From Maricurvus nonylphenolicus (GTDB taxonomy: Bacteria; Pseudomonadota; Gammaproteobacteria; Pseudomonadales; Cellvibrionaceae): DNA of 64,000 nucleotides. The stretch is from the NCBI RefSeq assembly GCF_042854845.1, contig NZ_AP031498.1:2666001-2730000 (forward strand), read 5' to 3'. The stretch's first letter is position 1, and every line of letters starts with the position of its first letter. Below are positions 25,917 to 36,200 of the stretch, piece after piece. The notes beneath the pieces are model-generated. The model saw only the letters and a program-made list of their open reading frames with translations. It made no database searches and had not been told where the DNA came from. The position numbers and the translations under genes were made by a program.

Positions 25917-28750
25917 GACGTAAGCTCCGTAATAGTTTGCCCGGCAGAGGCTGAAAACAGTTGTTGCAGGCGATCCTGCTCGGCCTGGCGGGTGAGCGGT
26001 AATATATCGGTGTAGTAACGCATCGCTTGTTGAGATTTAAAGGTTGCCAAGGCTTCGCCTTGTAAAAAGTCCTCGGTGAGCTGCGTAAGTGATTTGTCCC
26101 AATGAACGCAGGTTTGCTGCCAGTCTTCAGGCAGGTCCTGCTTTGCTTGCGCTATGGGCGTTATGCCATCGTGAGGCTCGCTTAAATCTCCCAGGCCAAT
26201 AGGGCGAACTTGCCGGGCATTGACTTCCACAAACATCAGGGCGTGAATGTCAGCGCTGTAACAAACTGCGTACAGGGGCAGCTGTGGTTCTTCGGGGCGT
26301 TCTCCCTGCCACTGATTGAGGTTGGGGCTACCCGTTTTGTAATCAATAACAATCAGCTGACCATTTTCCAGTTGATCAAGTCTGTCCAGGCGCAACGTTA
26401 AAGGCAGGCCGTGGAAATCCACTTTTAACGTGGTTTCGATATCTTTGGCTGTAAATGGTGGGCGTTGTTTCTCCTGGGCCAGCCACTGAGTGATTAATTG
26501 GCATTGGCGAGAAATTTCCAGTTCGGTATAACGAGGCCCCATAATATCTGGCGCACGTTTTTTATAGGGGCTGATTGCCGCTTCAACATGGCTACGAATT
26601 AAAGTCGCTTCTTTGTTTTCGTCTAATGCGAGTAGTTGTTCCTGGGTTTTCACCTCCAGCCAAAAACTGGCCAGACTGTTGTGTAGAATATGTCCACGAT
26701 CAATCGGCGACAAACCCTGATAGGCGGGTAGAGGAGCTTTAGCGCCAAGGCGGTGTATGGCAAAAGCGGCAAAGGGGCATATTGCCTGATTGCGGAGAAT
26801 GCTACTGCCACCGGTAAGTTGTAGTCTTTCTTGATCTTCTACTGGTGGTGCGCTGGCATTATTGACCCATTCCAGTGTCCGTGCTTGCACAACCTGTTGG
26901 CTGTAAGCGCTTAAATCAACTGTTGGATTTATGTTGCTCGTCGGGGCAAATAATTGTTCCGACGTGGTTAATGCAATATCACGAATTAGCGGGCTGGCAA
27001 ACAATGGCGATTCATCGTCCTGCGAGGCGGAGCTGAAGACAATCTGCTTGGCACACACTCTGTAGTTGTCTGTCAGCTTCTGCGCATATTGCAATTCTTT
27101 TTCTGCATCAATATGTGGCATGCGCAAATGTTTTTGTAGTTGCAGAGGTAATAGTGGACTTGGCTGCGGGCTGGGTGGCCATTGTTTATGATTGAGCCCA
27201 AGTACCCAGCAGTGAGTAAATTGTAATCCTGAACCTTCCAGTGCACCCAAGATTTGAATAGGGGAGTCTGGCGTTTGCGCCTGGAAGGGTGTGGTAACAG
27301 CAAGTTGAGAGAGCTGGTCCAGCGCCTGGCTATGAGTTAGCAGGCAGCCCAGTGAGTCTAGTTGGCTAAAGTCTTCAAGCAAGGTTAACCACAGCTGCAT
27401 CTGCTGGTACTCATTACTGTCAAGACGGCGGTAACCTGGCCAGCGCAAAAGCTCCAGTTGTTGGAGGAAAAATTCAGCCCACTGTCCTGCGCTTTGTTCT
27501 CTTGCGACATGACGACGGTTGTCGGCTAATGTTTGCAAACAGTTATCGAGCCAGTGAATAAATTCCGGATGACGCTGTGGGTTGTGCTTTGCCGCTTCTG
27601 TAACCGCAAGATTCTGCCTGTGCACGATGTGGCGCAACTGGCTGGAGGTGATGTGTTCACGCCCTAAGGATTGTACTGCCGCAATAATCTCAGCAATGGT
27701 TTGCGTGTCATTTTCTTCTCCCCAAAACGGAGTGCATAAAAGACTGCACAGTGCTTCGCTATCCCATTGCCGACTTTGCAGTTTTAACAATTGCAGGGTG
27801 TCAAAAATAAACGGCGTTTTTCCGAGTGGGATACCTGCCGAAAAGTTAAACGGCAAGGTAAAACGTTCGGTTTCAGGCAGGTAAAAATGTGGTTCAAATA
27901 CTTCGGTAAAATGTCGTTCGAGTAAGTGCCGGGTTTGCCCCAGGTTGGGCACGATAATGCCGATGGTGGCCTGGGGGTTGTGAAGTAACTGATTCAAGCT
28001 CCAGTGCGCTGCAGCATGGATTTCATTGTCCAGACTGGCAAGTTCCACGCGTCGTAATTGTGGTTCGTTAACCTGTGAAAGTGGGAGTGACTGCGGTTGG
28101 CACAGTGAGAATGTTGCCTGTGTTAGGGGTGGGATATCATCAAACCCGTAAATACCCAGTGCAGGGGGGAGTTGCAGTATTTGTTCGGCAAGCGCTTGAT
28201 TGACCTGGGCTTGTAGTTGCTCGAAAGTCATCAAGGACTTGTCACACAGTTGCTGGGCAAATGAAGTAGACCAGTGCTGGAAAATACTGGCCTCGCTTTC
28301 AAAATGAAGGGCATCTATGCCCAGTTGGGTTGGTGCATTTGCCCTGTCATCAGTGGGGTTGGATAAATCGTCTGGGGTTAGCTGCCATAACTCCAATGTG
28401 CGGTAAGCTGAATCCGCATCGCTGGCAAGGCGGGCAGGGTTGATCAGCTCTGCGCCCTGGTTATCATCGGCGATAATTTGGCGCCATAATTGCTGTCTTT
28501 GGGCTTGAGTAATCAGTATCTTGGGCTGGACCGTTGGCTGGCTATATAACAGTTCCTCGTAATATCCCTGGAGCCACTCGGAAAGCGTAAAAATTGCCGG
28601 TGCTGGCCATTGCTGTAGGCCTTGTGATTGTTGTGCGTAGGCATAGGCTTGTCGCAGCTTGTTACGTAAACGATTGTTGGGGGTTAAAATTTGACCACCC
28701 GAAGCAAGAATAGGCAGGCAGGGTCGGATATTGATCAGGGGCGCAGCCAT
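25913..28750 (-). CDS. PD-(D/E)XK nuclease partner (AddB-like DNA repair protein)
   Basis: 945 residues. The C-terminal nuclease motif is clear: GQLIVIDYKTGSPN. The N-terminal part is a divergent helicase-like scaffold; the usual Walker A is not evident (LASGGQILTPNNRLRN stands in its place). A cysteine in NQAICPFAAFA recalls the AddB iron-sulfur region, but the three C-terminal cysteines of that cluster are not seen, so a cluster is doubtful. It is the upstream member of the coupled helicase-nuclease pair. The start at 28750 faces the divergent GGDEF-EAL gene. Confidence 0.85.
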   Translation of the reverse strand: MAAPLINIRPCLPILASGGQILTPNNRLRNKLRQAYAYAQQSQGLQQWPAPAIFTLSEWLQGYYEELLYSQPTVQPKILITQAQRQQLWRQIIADDNQGAELINPARLASDADSAYRTLELWQLTPDDLSNPTDDRANAPTQLGIDALHFESEASIFQHWSTSFAQQLCDKSLMTFEQLQAQVNQALAEQILQLPPALGIYGFDDIPPLTQATFSLCQPQSLPLSQVNEPQLRRVELASLDNEIHAAAHWSLNQLLHNPQATIGIIVPNLGQTRHLLERHFTEVFEPHFYLPETERFTLPFNFSAGIPLGKTPFIFDTLQLLKLQSRQWDSEALCSLLCTPFWGEENDTQTIAEIIAAVQSLGREHITSSQLRHIVHRQNLAVTEAAKHNPQRHPEFIHWLDNCLQTLADNRRHVAREQSAGQWAEFFLQQLELLRWPGYRRLDSNEYQQMQLWLTLLEDFSQLDSLGCLLTHSQALDQLSQLAVTTPFQAQTPDSPIQILGALEGSGLQFTHCWVLGLNHKQWPPSPQPSPLLPLQLQKHLRMPHIDAEKELQYAQKLTDNYRVCAKQIVFSSASQDDESPLFASPLIRDIALTTSEQLFAPTSNINPTVDLSAYSQQVVQARTLEWVNNASAPPVEDQERLQLTGGSSILRNQAICPFAAFAIHRLGAKAPLPAYQGLSPIDRGHILHNSLASFWLEVKTQEQLLALDENKEATLIRSHVEAAISPYKKRAPDIMGPRYTELEISRQCQLITQWLAQEKQRPPFTAKDIETTLKVDFHGLPLTLRLDRLDQLENGQLIVIDYKTGSPNLNQWQGERPEEPQLPLYAVCYSADIHALMFVEVNARQVRPIGLGDLSEPHDGITPIAQAKQDLPEDWQQTCVHWDKSLTQLTEDFLQGEALATFKSQQAMRYYTDILPLTRQAEQDRLQQLFSASAGQTITELTS

Positions 28751-28899
28751 GCGTTTCGATTATCCCAAGCTAAAAGCCGCTATGATCTCATATAGGTTGT
28801 AGGGGCGCTATTGTCGACTGCCGAATGTATTGCCAAATTGTCTATGCGGACTAAGCTATAACAGTGACAGGTAATAACGCTGCAGGTGTATTTGTCTCA

Positions 28900-31800
28900 A
28901 TGGTCCCCATTTACAAGTCCCTAAATTCCAAGTTGCTGGCCATAATCGCTATTATCGTCACTGCGGCAGGGGCGCTTACCGCCTATTATCTGGATGCCTC
29001 CGAGCATCAGCGCCTGGAACAGCGCTTGTCTGGTGTGTTACAGGCCGAGGCCCTGTACTTTACGGAATCTCTGGCCAAGGAATTCAGCTCGCACCGTGAA
29101 TTAATCCGGGCTACTGCCAGGCGCTTTGAACAGGACTTTGAAACTCTTATTGCCAATGGTGTGTCGCCATCTGATTACGAGGGTTTTGAGCAGGGTAAGG
29201 CCTATCGTCGCTTCGATCAGCACTCTTCTATTTTTCTGCCTACCACTTTTCAGATGAATGATGCGGGACGTCTTGAGATTGATGTGTCTGGTGAGATTTG
29301 GGAAGCGCTGGCACCATTGGTCAGAGATCGTTTCAACCCCTTGTTCTTTATCAGTCGCCATGGCTTTGCACGCGTAACTCCAGCATATCGGGTTGCAGGC
29401 TTCCGCAATGATTTCCGCCCAACGGATGTCCCGCTATACAAAATGGCTGCCACTGCGATTGGAGGTGAAGATCAGGTTTTGCAGGGGGCTCTAAGCTTCG
29501 ACCAGATCAATACGGCCTATTCAGTGGCTATGGCCTCACAGGTGAAGGTCAATGGTGAATATTTTGGCGTTGTTGGTGGCTCCATCAACGTTAGTCAGTG
29601 GGCCAGTATCCTGATGGGGCTCGATATTGAAGAGCTGCCAAGTCAGGTCATGATCTTTAACAATGATGGTGAAATGGTCCTCAGCTCCAATGAGTTTTTG
29701 CTGCATAAGAAAAGCCTTTCAGAGCAGGCCACGTTGGAACAAATTCAAGCGGCTAGGGCGACAAGTAATCATATGCAGCGACCGGTGAATAGTGTCACCG
29801 AAGACACGCAGGCGCTGATTGAGTCATTAGCCAAAGGCGATGTTGAGCCAATGCTGATGAGTCAGGCTTCGGTTGAGGGTGTACCTTCTTATTACATATA
29901 CAAGCAGTTTCCAGGATTGGACTGGAATATGCTACTGGCTTATGACCGCTCTAGGTTGGATGCCCAGGTGTACGATATACGCCGTAGAATTTTGGTCAGC
30001 TTTGCGGTGCTGGTTGCCGTTTTAAGTGTGGTGTTGACGTTTATATTAAAGTACTTTTTTACCAGCAGGGTGTTGGAGCTCTCCAAGGCAACGCACCGAT
30101 TACGCCAGAGGCAATGGCAATACCGAGTGCCAGAGCGGGGCAATGATGAAGTCAGCCTATTGGGGCTGCAAATTAATAAGATGGCCGATACCCTGGCTGA
30201 CACCTTTACCAGCCTCAGTGATTCTGTCGACTCTCTGCAGGCCGCCAATCTCAATGCGTCCAAGTTTATCAGTGCTATTGAGCACAGCTCGGCACTGGTG
30301 ATTATTTTTAATCCTTTTTGGCAGGTGGAATACACCAATACGTGCTTTCGAAAAATCTCAGGGTTAAATGATATTACGCTAAAACTTAAGGAAGCACTGA
30401 TGTTGCGCCCAGAGGATAATGAAACTGAATCCTCGATAAGATCCACGGTTGAGGGGGGCAATGAGTGGCAGGGAGAATATGCGGCAATAGGCGATGAGGC
30501 TGAGAGCCTGTGGCTGCAAATGCTGGTTTATGCGGTAAAAGATGATGAGGGTAATGTCGTTAATTTTGTCGCGACCGGCCGCAATGTCACTGATGTCAAA
30601 GAGAGCCAAATTAAGATGGAGCGCCTGGCATTCTATGACGCGCTGACAGGTTTGCAAAACAGGCTTTTATTTCGTGACCAACTGGAGCGCGAAATAATTA
30701 TATGTCAGCGTGATAAATCCCAATTGGCATTGATGTATCTTGACCTCGATCACTTCAAACGCGTCAATGACACCATGGGGCACGATGCGGGTGATGAGTT
30801 ATTGGTGACAGTAGCCAATAGACTGCGAAACTGTCTGCGCCAGGAAGATGCTGTCGCCAGGTTCGGTGGTGATGAATTTGCAGTCATGCTCACGGGGATT
30901 GGCTCCCCGCACTATGCCTCTATTGTAGCGAATAAAATCATTAGCGAGCTCAATAAACCTATCTACATCAAAACCCAGGAGGTTGTCGTTGGGGTGAGTA
31001 TTGGTATTACCCTGGCTCCGCATGACGGCAATAGTCTTTCGACGTTGTTCAAAAATGCTGATCTAGCCATGTATCAGGCCAAGGATAAGGGGCGCAACAG
31101 CTTCCAGTTCTTCACCCAGGATATGAATCATGAGATAGCTGATCGATTGGCTCTGGAGCATGACATTAAAAAGGCGCTCAAAAATCAGGAGTTTATTCTT
31201 TATTTTCAACCCCAGGTGGATTTGGCGAGTGGTCGTATCATTGGGGCTGAGGCCTTAATTCGTTGGGATCATATTGAGCGAGGTTTACGTTCGCCCTTGG
31301 AGTTTGTTCCCATGGCAGAGGAGACCGGCCTGATTGTTCCCTTGGGTAAGTGGATTTTGCGGGCCGCCTGTCAGCAGGCCAAGAGCATTAACAAAGGCTT
31401 GTCACTCAGAATTCCGATTTCCGTTAACCTTTCCGCGCGTCAGCTGGCAGACAGGTCCTTTGTAGATACCTTGAGTGTTGTACTGCAGGAAACCAAGCTT
31501 GATCCCGGCTTACTAGAGCTTGAGGTAACCGAAAGCTTGCTGATGGACAATATCGATGAGGTTATCGAAATACTGGGTCGAATAAGAGATCTCGGCGTTA
31601 GAATCGCAATTGACGATTTTGGCACAGGTTATTCTTCACTCAGTTATATCAAGCGATTACCTATCAATCGCCTAAAAATCGATCGCAGCTTTATCAAGGA
31701 TCTGCCCGAAAACCAGGAGGATCGTGAAATTACATCGCTGATTATTGCGATGGCGAAAAACCTAAAGCTGGAGGTGTTGGCAGAAGGGGCGGAAACCAAA

Positions 31801-31935
31801 CCCCAGGTGGATCTACTGACGAGGCTGGAGTGTGGTTACTCGCAAGGCTTTTATCACAGCAAGCCAATTCCAGCAGACCAGTTGATGATTTTGCTGTTTG
31901 AGAGGGAGTTGCAGCACTTAAAGGCGGCCGGCTAG
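28900..31935 (+). CDS. membrane sensor GGDEF-EAL protein (cyclic-di-GMP turnover)
   Basis: About 1011 residues from the ATG at 28900; a GTG at 28864 would add 12. Order: membrane helix (10-30), a roughly 330-residue periplasmic sensor region, second helix (364-386), HAMP, PAS (about 458-568), GGDEF (570-733) and EAL (748-1000). GGDEF is intact in RFGGDEF, with the RxxD inhibitory site RQED five residues before it. EAL is intact (AEALIRW), with DDFGTGYSS and the conserved lysine-rich KIDRSFI. Both synthesis and breakdown of c-di-GMP look possible; direction may depend on the sensor. Divergent from the DNA repair pair; no adjacent partner. Confidence 0.92.
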   Translation: MVPIYKSLNSKLLAIIAIIVTAAGALTAYYLDASEHQRLEQRLSGVLQAEALYFTESLAKEFSSHRELIRATARRFEQDFETLIANGVSPSDYEGFEQGKAYRRFDQHSSIFLPTTFQMNDAGRLEIDVSGEIWEALAPLVRDRFNPLFFISRHGFARVTPAYRVAGFRNDFRPTDVPLYKMAATAIGGEDQVLQGALSFDQINTAYSVAMASQVKVNGEYFGVVGGSINVSQWASILMGLDIEELPSQVMIFNNDGEMVLSSNEFLLHKKSLSEQATLEQIQAARATSNHMQRPVNSVTEDTQALIESLAKGDVEPMLMSQASVEGVPSYYIYKQFPGLDWNMLLAYDRSRLDAQVYDIRRRILVSFAVLVAVLSVVLTFILKYFFTSRVLELSKATHRLRQRQWQYRVPERGNDEVSLLGLQINKMADTLADTFTSLSDSVDSLQAANLNASKFISAIEHSSALVIIFNPFWQVEYTNTCFRKISGLNDITLKLKEALMLRPEDNETESSIRSTVEGGNEWQGEYAAIGDEAESLWLQMLVYAVKDDEGNVVNFVATGRNVTDVKESQIKMERLAFYDALTGLQNRLLFRDQLEREIIICQRDKSQLALMYLDLDHFKRVNDTMGHDAGDELLVTVANRLRNCLRQEDAVARFGGDEFAVMLTGIGSPHYASIVANKIISELNKPIYIKTQEVVVGVSIGITLAPHDGNSLSTLFKNADLAMYQAKDKGRNSFQFFTQDMNHEIADRLALEHDIKKALKNQEFILYFQPQVDLASGRIIGAEALIRWDHIERGLRSPLEFVPMAEETGLIVPLGKWILRAACQQAKSINKGLSLRIPISVNLSARQLADRSFVDTLSVVLQETKLDPGLLELEVTESLLMDNIDEVIEILGRIRDLGVRIAIDDFGTGYSSLSYIKRLPINRLKIDRSFIKDLPENQEDREITSLIIAMAKNLKLEVLAEGAETKPQVDLLTRLECGYSQGFYHSKPIPADQLMILLFERELQHLKAAG

Positions 31936-31970
31936 TGGAGACGGCCACCTTTGAGGTGATGAGAGACTGC

Positions 31971-32261
31971 TTAGCCTGACATGCGAGCTTTATAAGCCCG
32001 AACTACCTTGTTGAAATCGTCAGCAATGGTGTGCATTTCATCAACCATGGTATTGTGCTGCTTGGTTGTAATATTGCACTTCAGATAGACTTCAGCGGCA
32101 GCCAAAAAGCTCTTAACGTCATTTTTCGCCTTGATCATCTGAGGGGTAACAGCAGTGGCTGGATCGGGTAGAGCTGGTTTTGGTGGGCGGTCACACGCCA
32201 AAGAAGCACTGGAGAAAGCGGCAAAGGCCAAAGCAGCAATAAATGGGGCTCTATTTCGCAT
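31971..32261 (-). CDS. small secreted protein, paralogue of the 37441 gene
   Basis: 96 residues with a signal peptide cut near SLA-CD. The mature part starts ACDRPPKPALPDP, then a helical stretch with KAKND, AAEVYLKC, and a C-terminal ADDFNKVVRAYKARMS. Two cysteines, one at the new N-terminus and one in YLKC, may pair. It is clearly homologous to the gene at 37441-37731. The family is unknown to me; the shape (proline-rich start, two helices) suggests a small periplasmic binding or structural protein. Lies downstream of murI on the same strand with a 234-bp gap. Confidence 0.75.
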   Translation of the reverse strand: MRNRAPFIAALAFAAFSSASLACDRPPKPALPDPATAVTPQMIKAKNDVKSFLAAAEVYLKCNITTKQHNTMVDEMHTIADDFNKVVRAYKARMSG

Positions 32262-32495
32262 AAGGTGGTTAACCTGTACATTCAGTTATTATTATAAAAC
32301 GTCACTGCTTTATTGAATGTGCACCCTAATTGCGACTAATAGCAACTGTCGGGTAAGCATCTTGATATAGATGCTGGCGCTATAAAGCAGCGTTAACCAA
32401 AATTTACCATATCTGGTCACTAGCGCAAATCCCCAAGCCTATAAAAAACTCAGCTTTTATAGCGAAAAATTGTTAAATCCTGATTTATAAGCTTG

Positions 32496-33314
32496 TTAGC
32501 TATATTGAATCGTTTCCAGGCCGAAATTACGCAATGCAGGCTTGAGTTGTTCAATTGATGGGCACTGGCGGCTGAATAACGCGACACCTGAACCGCAGGT
32601 TGTGGCGGCAGGGGTCAATTGTTGCTGTTGCAGCAGATAGGCTGCGCGGCGGGCAATGGCTTCGCCAGAGTCGATCCACTCAACCGGGTAAGGGCAGGCA
32701 CTGATCAGCTCTTCTTTTAACAGTGGGAAGTGGGTGCAGGCAAGTACCAGGGTATCGAGTTGAGGGCCAGCGCTGGCCTCAAACAGCGGGGCAAGAATGG
32801 GCTTAAGCCTATCCGGGTGGATAGTTTCACCTCGGAGCTTGGCTTCGGCGAGATGCACCAGTTCAGAAGATCCCTGCAGAATCACTCGGCATCCCTGGGC
32901 AAATTCCTCAATCAGATCTTGTGTGTAGGGGCGCTGTACGGTGGCCGGGGTGGCCAGGACGCCTATTACTTTATTGGTGCTGGCCGCTGCTGCAGGCTTG
33001 ATGGCTGGGACAACGCCAATAATGGGTATATCAAACTGATCGCGTATGCGGGGCAGGGCGAGAGTACTCGCGGTATTGCACCCCACAACAACAATATCTG
33101 CCGGAGCAATCTGTAAAAAACGGTGCAGGATTATATCGATTCGCTCGCACAGTTCTGCTTCTCCTTTGGTGCCATAGGGAAAGGCCGCATTATCAGAGGC
33201 GAAAATCATCTCAACCCCCGGTAAATGACGACGCATTTCGGCAACAATACTGAGTCCGCCGACGCCTGAATCAAAGACCAGAATGCGTGGTGGTGGTGTG
33301 TGACTAGAGGACAA
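32496..33314 (-). CDS. murI: glutamate racemase
   Basis: MurI makes D-glutamate for peptidoglycan. The cofactor-free racemase motifs are present: FDSGVGGLS with D15, catalytic C79 in GCNTAST, and C193 in ACTHFPLL. 272 residues, standard length. ATG at 33314. The neighbouring TPR gene starts upstream on the same strand 58 bases away and may be cotranscribed. Confidence 0.95.
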   Translation of the reverse strand: MSSSHTPPPRILVFDSGVGGLSIVAEMRRHLPGVEMIFASDNAAFPYGTKGEAELCERIDIILHRFLQIAPADIVVVGCNTASTLALPRIRDQFDIPIIGVVPAIKPAAAASTNKVIGVLATPATVQRPYTQDLIEEFAQGCRVILQGSSELVHLAEAKLRGETIHPDRLKPILAPLFEASAGPQLDTLVLACTHFPLLKEELISACPYPVEWIDSGEAIARRAAYLLQQQQLTPAATTCGSGVALFSRQCPSIEQLKPALRNFGLETIQYS

Positions 33315-33372
33315 GCTGAGTGATTCCCGGTGCAGTTAGCGATTTTCGTCTATGGTAACCAAATTTTCTTGT

Positions 33373-33798
33373 TTATGTATTGATCAGTTCGGCAATCTCA
33401 TTGAGATATCGCGGTGCCTCTTGTTCAAATATCGATCTGCCCACTTTGTTGAAACAGCTCTGCAGGTGTTTTCGAGCTTGCTGGGCTTGACCTTGATCGA
33501 GTAGCGCCTGGCCGAGGCGCAATTCGACAAAAGGATTGTCGTCGATATCCGGGCAGTGTAAGGCTGAACGTAGAGCCTCAATCGCTTGTGGGAACTGCTT
33601 GCTTTTGAAGTAGGCATCGCCAATAGCCGTTAATACCCAGCCTGCTTCAACCCATTCGGTTTGAGGTTTGGGAACTAGTAGCCAAGCTTGATAGAATAGG
33701 CGCAGTGCGCCGCTATAATCAGCCAAATCATAAGCTTGGTAACCCTCTGCGCAGAGCTGTTTGATTTTGGTGGTGTCAGGTGAAGGCTGAGAAGGCAT
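33373..33798 (-). CDS. small TPR-repeat protein
   Basis: 141 residues, about three TPR-like helix pairs: GYQAYDLADYSGALRLFYQA, then a second unit ending IGDAYFKSKQFPQAIEAL, and a third near LRLGQALLDQGQAQQARKHL. No signal peptide, so cytoplasmic. A scaffold protein of unknown partner. ATG at 33798. Divergent from rmuC with a 176-bp gap; murI follows downstream. Confidence 0.78.
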   Translation of the reverse strand: MPSQPSPDTTKIKQLCAEGYQAYDLADYSGALRLFYQAWLLVPKPQTEWVEAGWVLTAIGDAYFKSKQFPQAIEALRSALHCPDIDDNPFVELRLGQALLDQGQAQQARKHLQSCFNKVGRSIFEQEAPRYLNEIAELINT

Positions 33799-33974
33799 GG
33801 CTCAGAGTGTTTGCCCTTGTATTAATCAAGCATGAATAAGTAAAAATATTATCAATCAATATTTTTAAGAGCAAAATAATACCAAAGCCAGTCATAGAAA
33901 TGTAGCTGAGCATAGTTTTTAGAATACGGCCTCCCGGTATCCGAGGGAGTGATAGTGAAATGGGAATACTGTAA

Positions 33975-35546
33975 ATGAATACGATTGCATTAACGGCTGA
34001 GCACCTTGTTACCTTGGGGGCAGGGTTGATTTTCGGTGTTGTGCTGACCTGGCTTCTAGTCAAGCGCCACTACAGCATGGATAGGGCTTTACGACTCAGT
34101 GAGCAAGAGCAATCTTTTCAGGCGAACAAAAGCGAACTTGAGCAACAGTTGAGTATAAAAAATGAACAATTGAACGGTGCCGAATCGCAAATAAACGTTG
34201 TTCAGGAGCAGTTGCAACAGTCGGCGGATAAGCTGTTACAGGCCCAGCAAAAAGAGTCTCAACTAACAGCGCTTTGCGCAGAGCTGCAAGTTGTTGCCGA
34301 CCAGAAGCAAACGCTAGATCAGCAGCTGCAGGATAAGCAGGAAGCTTACACAGAACTGTTATCGGAGCACAAAGGTTTACAGGCAACCAGGGAGCAGGAA
34401 AACAAACAGTACAAAGCGCAGCTGGCTTTAATTGAGGATAGTAAACAGCAGCTAAGTAAGGAATTCGAGCGTGTTGCCCATAAAATCTTTGATGAAAAGC
34501 AGGATAAATTTACCAAGCAAAGTAAGTCCACTTTAGACTTGACGATCAATCCTCTTAAGGAACAGCTGTCCGCCTTTAAGGAAAAGGTCGAAAGCGTTTA
34601 TGAAAAGGAAAACGCTGAGCGCAATAAACTTGTCGGCCAAATCAGTGAGTTGCAAAAACAAACCCGACAAATCGGCGAAGACGCCGTCAACCTGGCCAAA
34701 GCGTTAAAAGGTGATAATAAAGCCCAGGGTAATTGGGGTGAAGTTATTCTTGAGCGATTACTGGAAGAGTCTGGTTTGCAAAAAGGGCGTGAATACGAGA
34801 CCCAGGTAAGCCTCACTAACGAACAGGGTGATCGGCGTAATCCAGATGTCATTGTTCGATTACCGGAAAATAAAGATATTATTATTGATGCAAAAGTTTC
34901 GTTGGTTGACTACGAGCGTTTCTGTACCAGTGAAGATCATGACGAGCAGCAGGCAGCACTGAAAGGCCACATAAACTCATTGAGAGGACATATTAATCAA
35001 CTAAGCGTTAAATCTTACGAGAGCCTTGAGGGTATTCGCAGTCTCGATTTTGTATTCATCTTTATTCCGGTTGAAGCTGCTTTTATGACGGCCCTTCAGC
35101 ACGAGCCAGGATTGTTTCGTGAGGCCTACGATAAACAAATCATTCTCGTTAGTCCGACTACCTTGCTGGCGACCCTGCGTACAGTCGAAAATATCTGGCG
35201 TTATGAAAAGCAGAATAAAAATGCTGAAAAAATCGCCAAGCAGGCTGGGGCTTTGTACGACCAGTTTGTACTGCTGATGAGTGCGCTTGAGGATGTCGGC
35301 AAGCATCTCGCCAAAACCCAAGAAGCATACGATGTGACTCAGAAGCGTTTGTCGACCGGCAGGGGCAATCTTATTAAGCGAGTCGAAGATGTTAAACGTT
35401 TGGGGGCCAAAACCAAGAAGCAGATTGCTAGCGATAAGCTTGAATTGGCAGGAGCAGATGATCAGGCGACCAGTGTAGCTGTATTGACCCATGACGAGGG
35501 GGCTTCTGAGTCTGATGCGGGGCTGTCTGCTGAATCGGAGGCTTGA
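33975..35546 (+). CDS. rmuC: DNA recombination protein RmuC
   Basis: 523 residues: an N-terminal membrane helix (about 10-28), a long coiled coil (about 40-215, rich in E, Q and K), and the RmuC domain (about 235-460) with NWGEVILERLLEESGL and PDVIVRLPENKDIIIDAKVSL. RmuC limits inversions and rearrangements at repeats in E. coli; the domain is nuclease-like. The ATG at 33975 is chosen by the family pattern of a helix near the start. Monocistronic, or followed at 146 bp by the DUF2489 gene. Confidence 0.93.
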   Translation: MNTIALTAEHLVTLGAGLIFGVVLTWLLVKRHYSMDRALRLSEQEQSFQANKSELEQQLSIKNEQLNGAESQINVVQEQLQQSADKLLQAQQKESQLTALCAELQVVADQKQTLDQQLQDKQEAYTELLSEHKGLQATREQENKQYKAQLALIEDSKQQLSKEFERVAHKIFDEKQDKFTKQSKSTLDLTINPLKEQLSAFKEKVESVYEKENAERNKLVGQISELQKQTRQIGEDAVNLAKALKGDNKAQGNWGEVILERLLEESGLQKGREYETQVSLTNEQGDRRNPDVIVRLPENKDIIIDAKVSLVDYERFCTSEDHDEQQAALKGHINSLRGHINQLSVKSYESLEGIRSLDFVFIFIPVEAAFMTALQHEPGLFREAYDKQIILVSPTTLLATLRTVENIWRYEKQNKNAEKIAKQAGALYDQFVLLMSALEDVGKHLAKTQEAYDVTQKRLSTGRGNLIKRVEDVKRLGAKTKKQIASDKLELAGADDQATSVAVLTHDEGASESDAGLSAESEA

Positions 35547-35691
35547 CTGATATAGCGGTGTTTATTTCAGGTACGTTAAAGTAATAATATTTTTAACCAT
35601 CATCGTTATCTGTATGTGTAGCAGCTTACGTAATGGCTAGTGCAAATAATATGGTTTGCGGGAAATGAGTGAGTTTTGTTGAGGTGTTTTA

Positions 35692-36150
35692 ATGTTGTAT
35701 GTTGTTTTGCTGTTGCTTGCCGTTGTTATTGTCGTAGGGCTCTCTGCCTATGCATTTATACTGGTTCGCAAAGTTAAAGCGCAGGAAGCCAAACGTGAAG
35801 AGGAAGAGCGCTTGCTGGCGCAAAAGAATGCCGAACAAAAACTGTATAGAAATCGCAGCATTCAAGCCTTGGCCCAAGGTGTGCTCGAGGATCAATTAAC
35901 CCTTACCGAGGGCGCCATACGGATTCGGGTAATGTTGGACGGATTGGACGTTAACGCTTCGGTACAGGAGGAGTTTAAAGCGTTCTACCAGCTGTCGGAT
36001 GCGACCAAGCATATTCCTATCCTTGAGGAATGGAAAAAGCTAAAACTTAAACAGCGTGTGGCTTTCGATAAAGAGCGACAGCAGCTGGAAGCTGACCACA
36101 AAGAGTTTGTAGAAGATGCGGCTCAGCGTATTTTGGGTAGGCAGTTCTAG
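35692..36150 (+). CDS. DUF2489 family membrane-anchored protein
   Basis: 152 residues. One N-terminal membrane helix (about 3-26), a short charged coiled coil with KREEEERLLAQKNAEQ, then a DUF2489-type domain including AQGVLEDQLTLTEGAIRIRVMLD. Function unknown; the domain faces the cytoplasm by the positive-inside rule. The ATG follows a GAGGTGTTTTA stretch. A hairpin at 36153-36180 separates it from the convergent trmA. Confidence 0.83.
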   Translation: MLYVVLLLLAVVIVVGLSAYAFILVRKVKAQEAKREEEERLLAQKNAEQKLYRNRSIQALAQGVLEDQLTLTEGAIRIRVMLDGLDVNASVQEEFKAFYQLSDATKHIPILEEWKKLKLKQRVAFDKERQQLEADHKEFVEDAAQRILGRQF

Positions 36151-36152
36151 GT

Positions 36153-36180
36153 CAGGCATTCTGCGTCAGTAGAATGCCTG
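36153..36180. terminator. hairpin between convergent DUF2489 and trmA genes
   Basis: CAGGCATTCT and AGAATGCCTG form a perfect 10-bp stem over an eight-base loop. No clear T run on either side, so its use as a terminator is only likely from its position between two stop codons. Confidence 0.45.
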
Positions 36181-36200
36181 TGATGCTGGCCAGTGTATTT

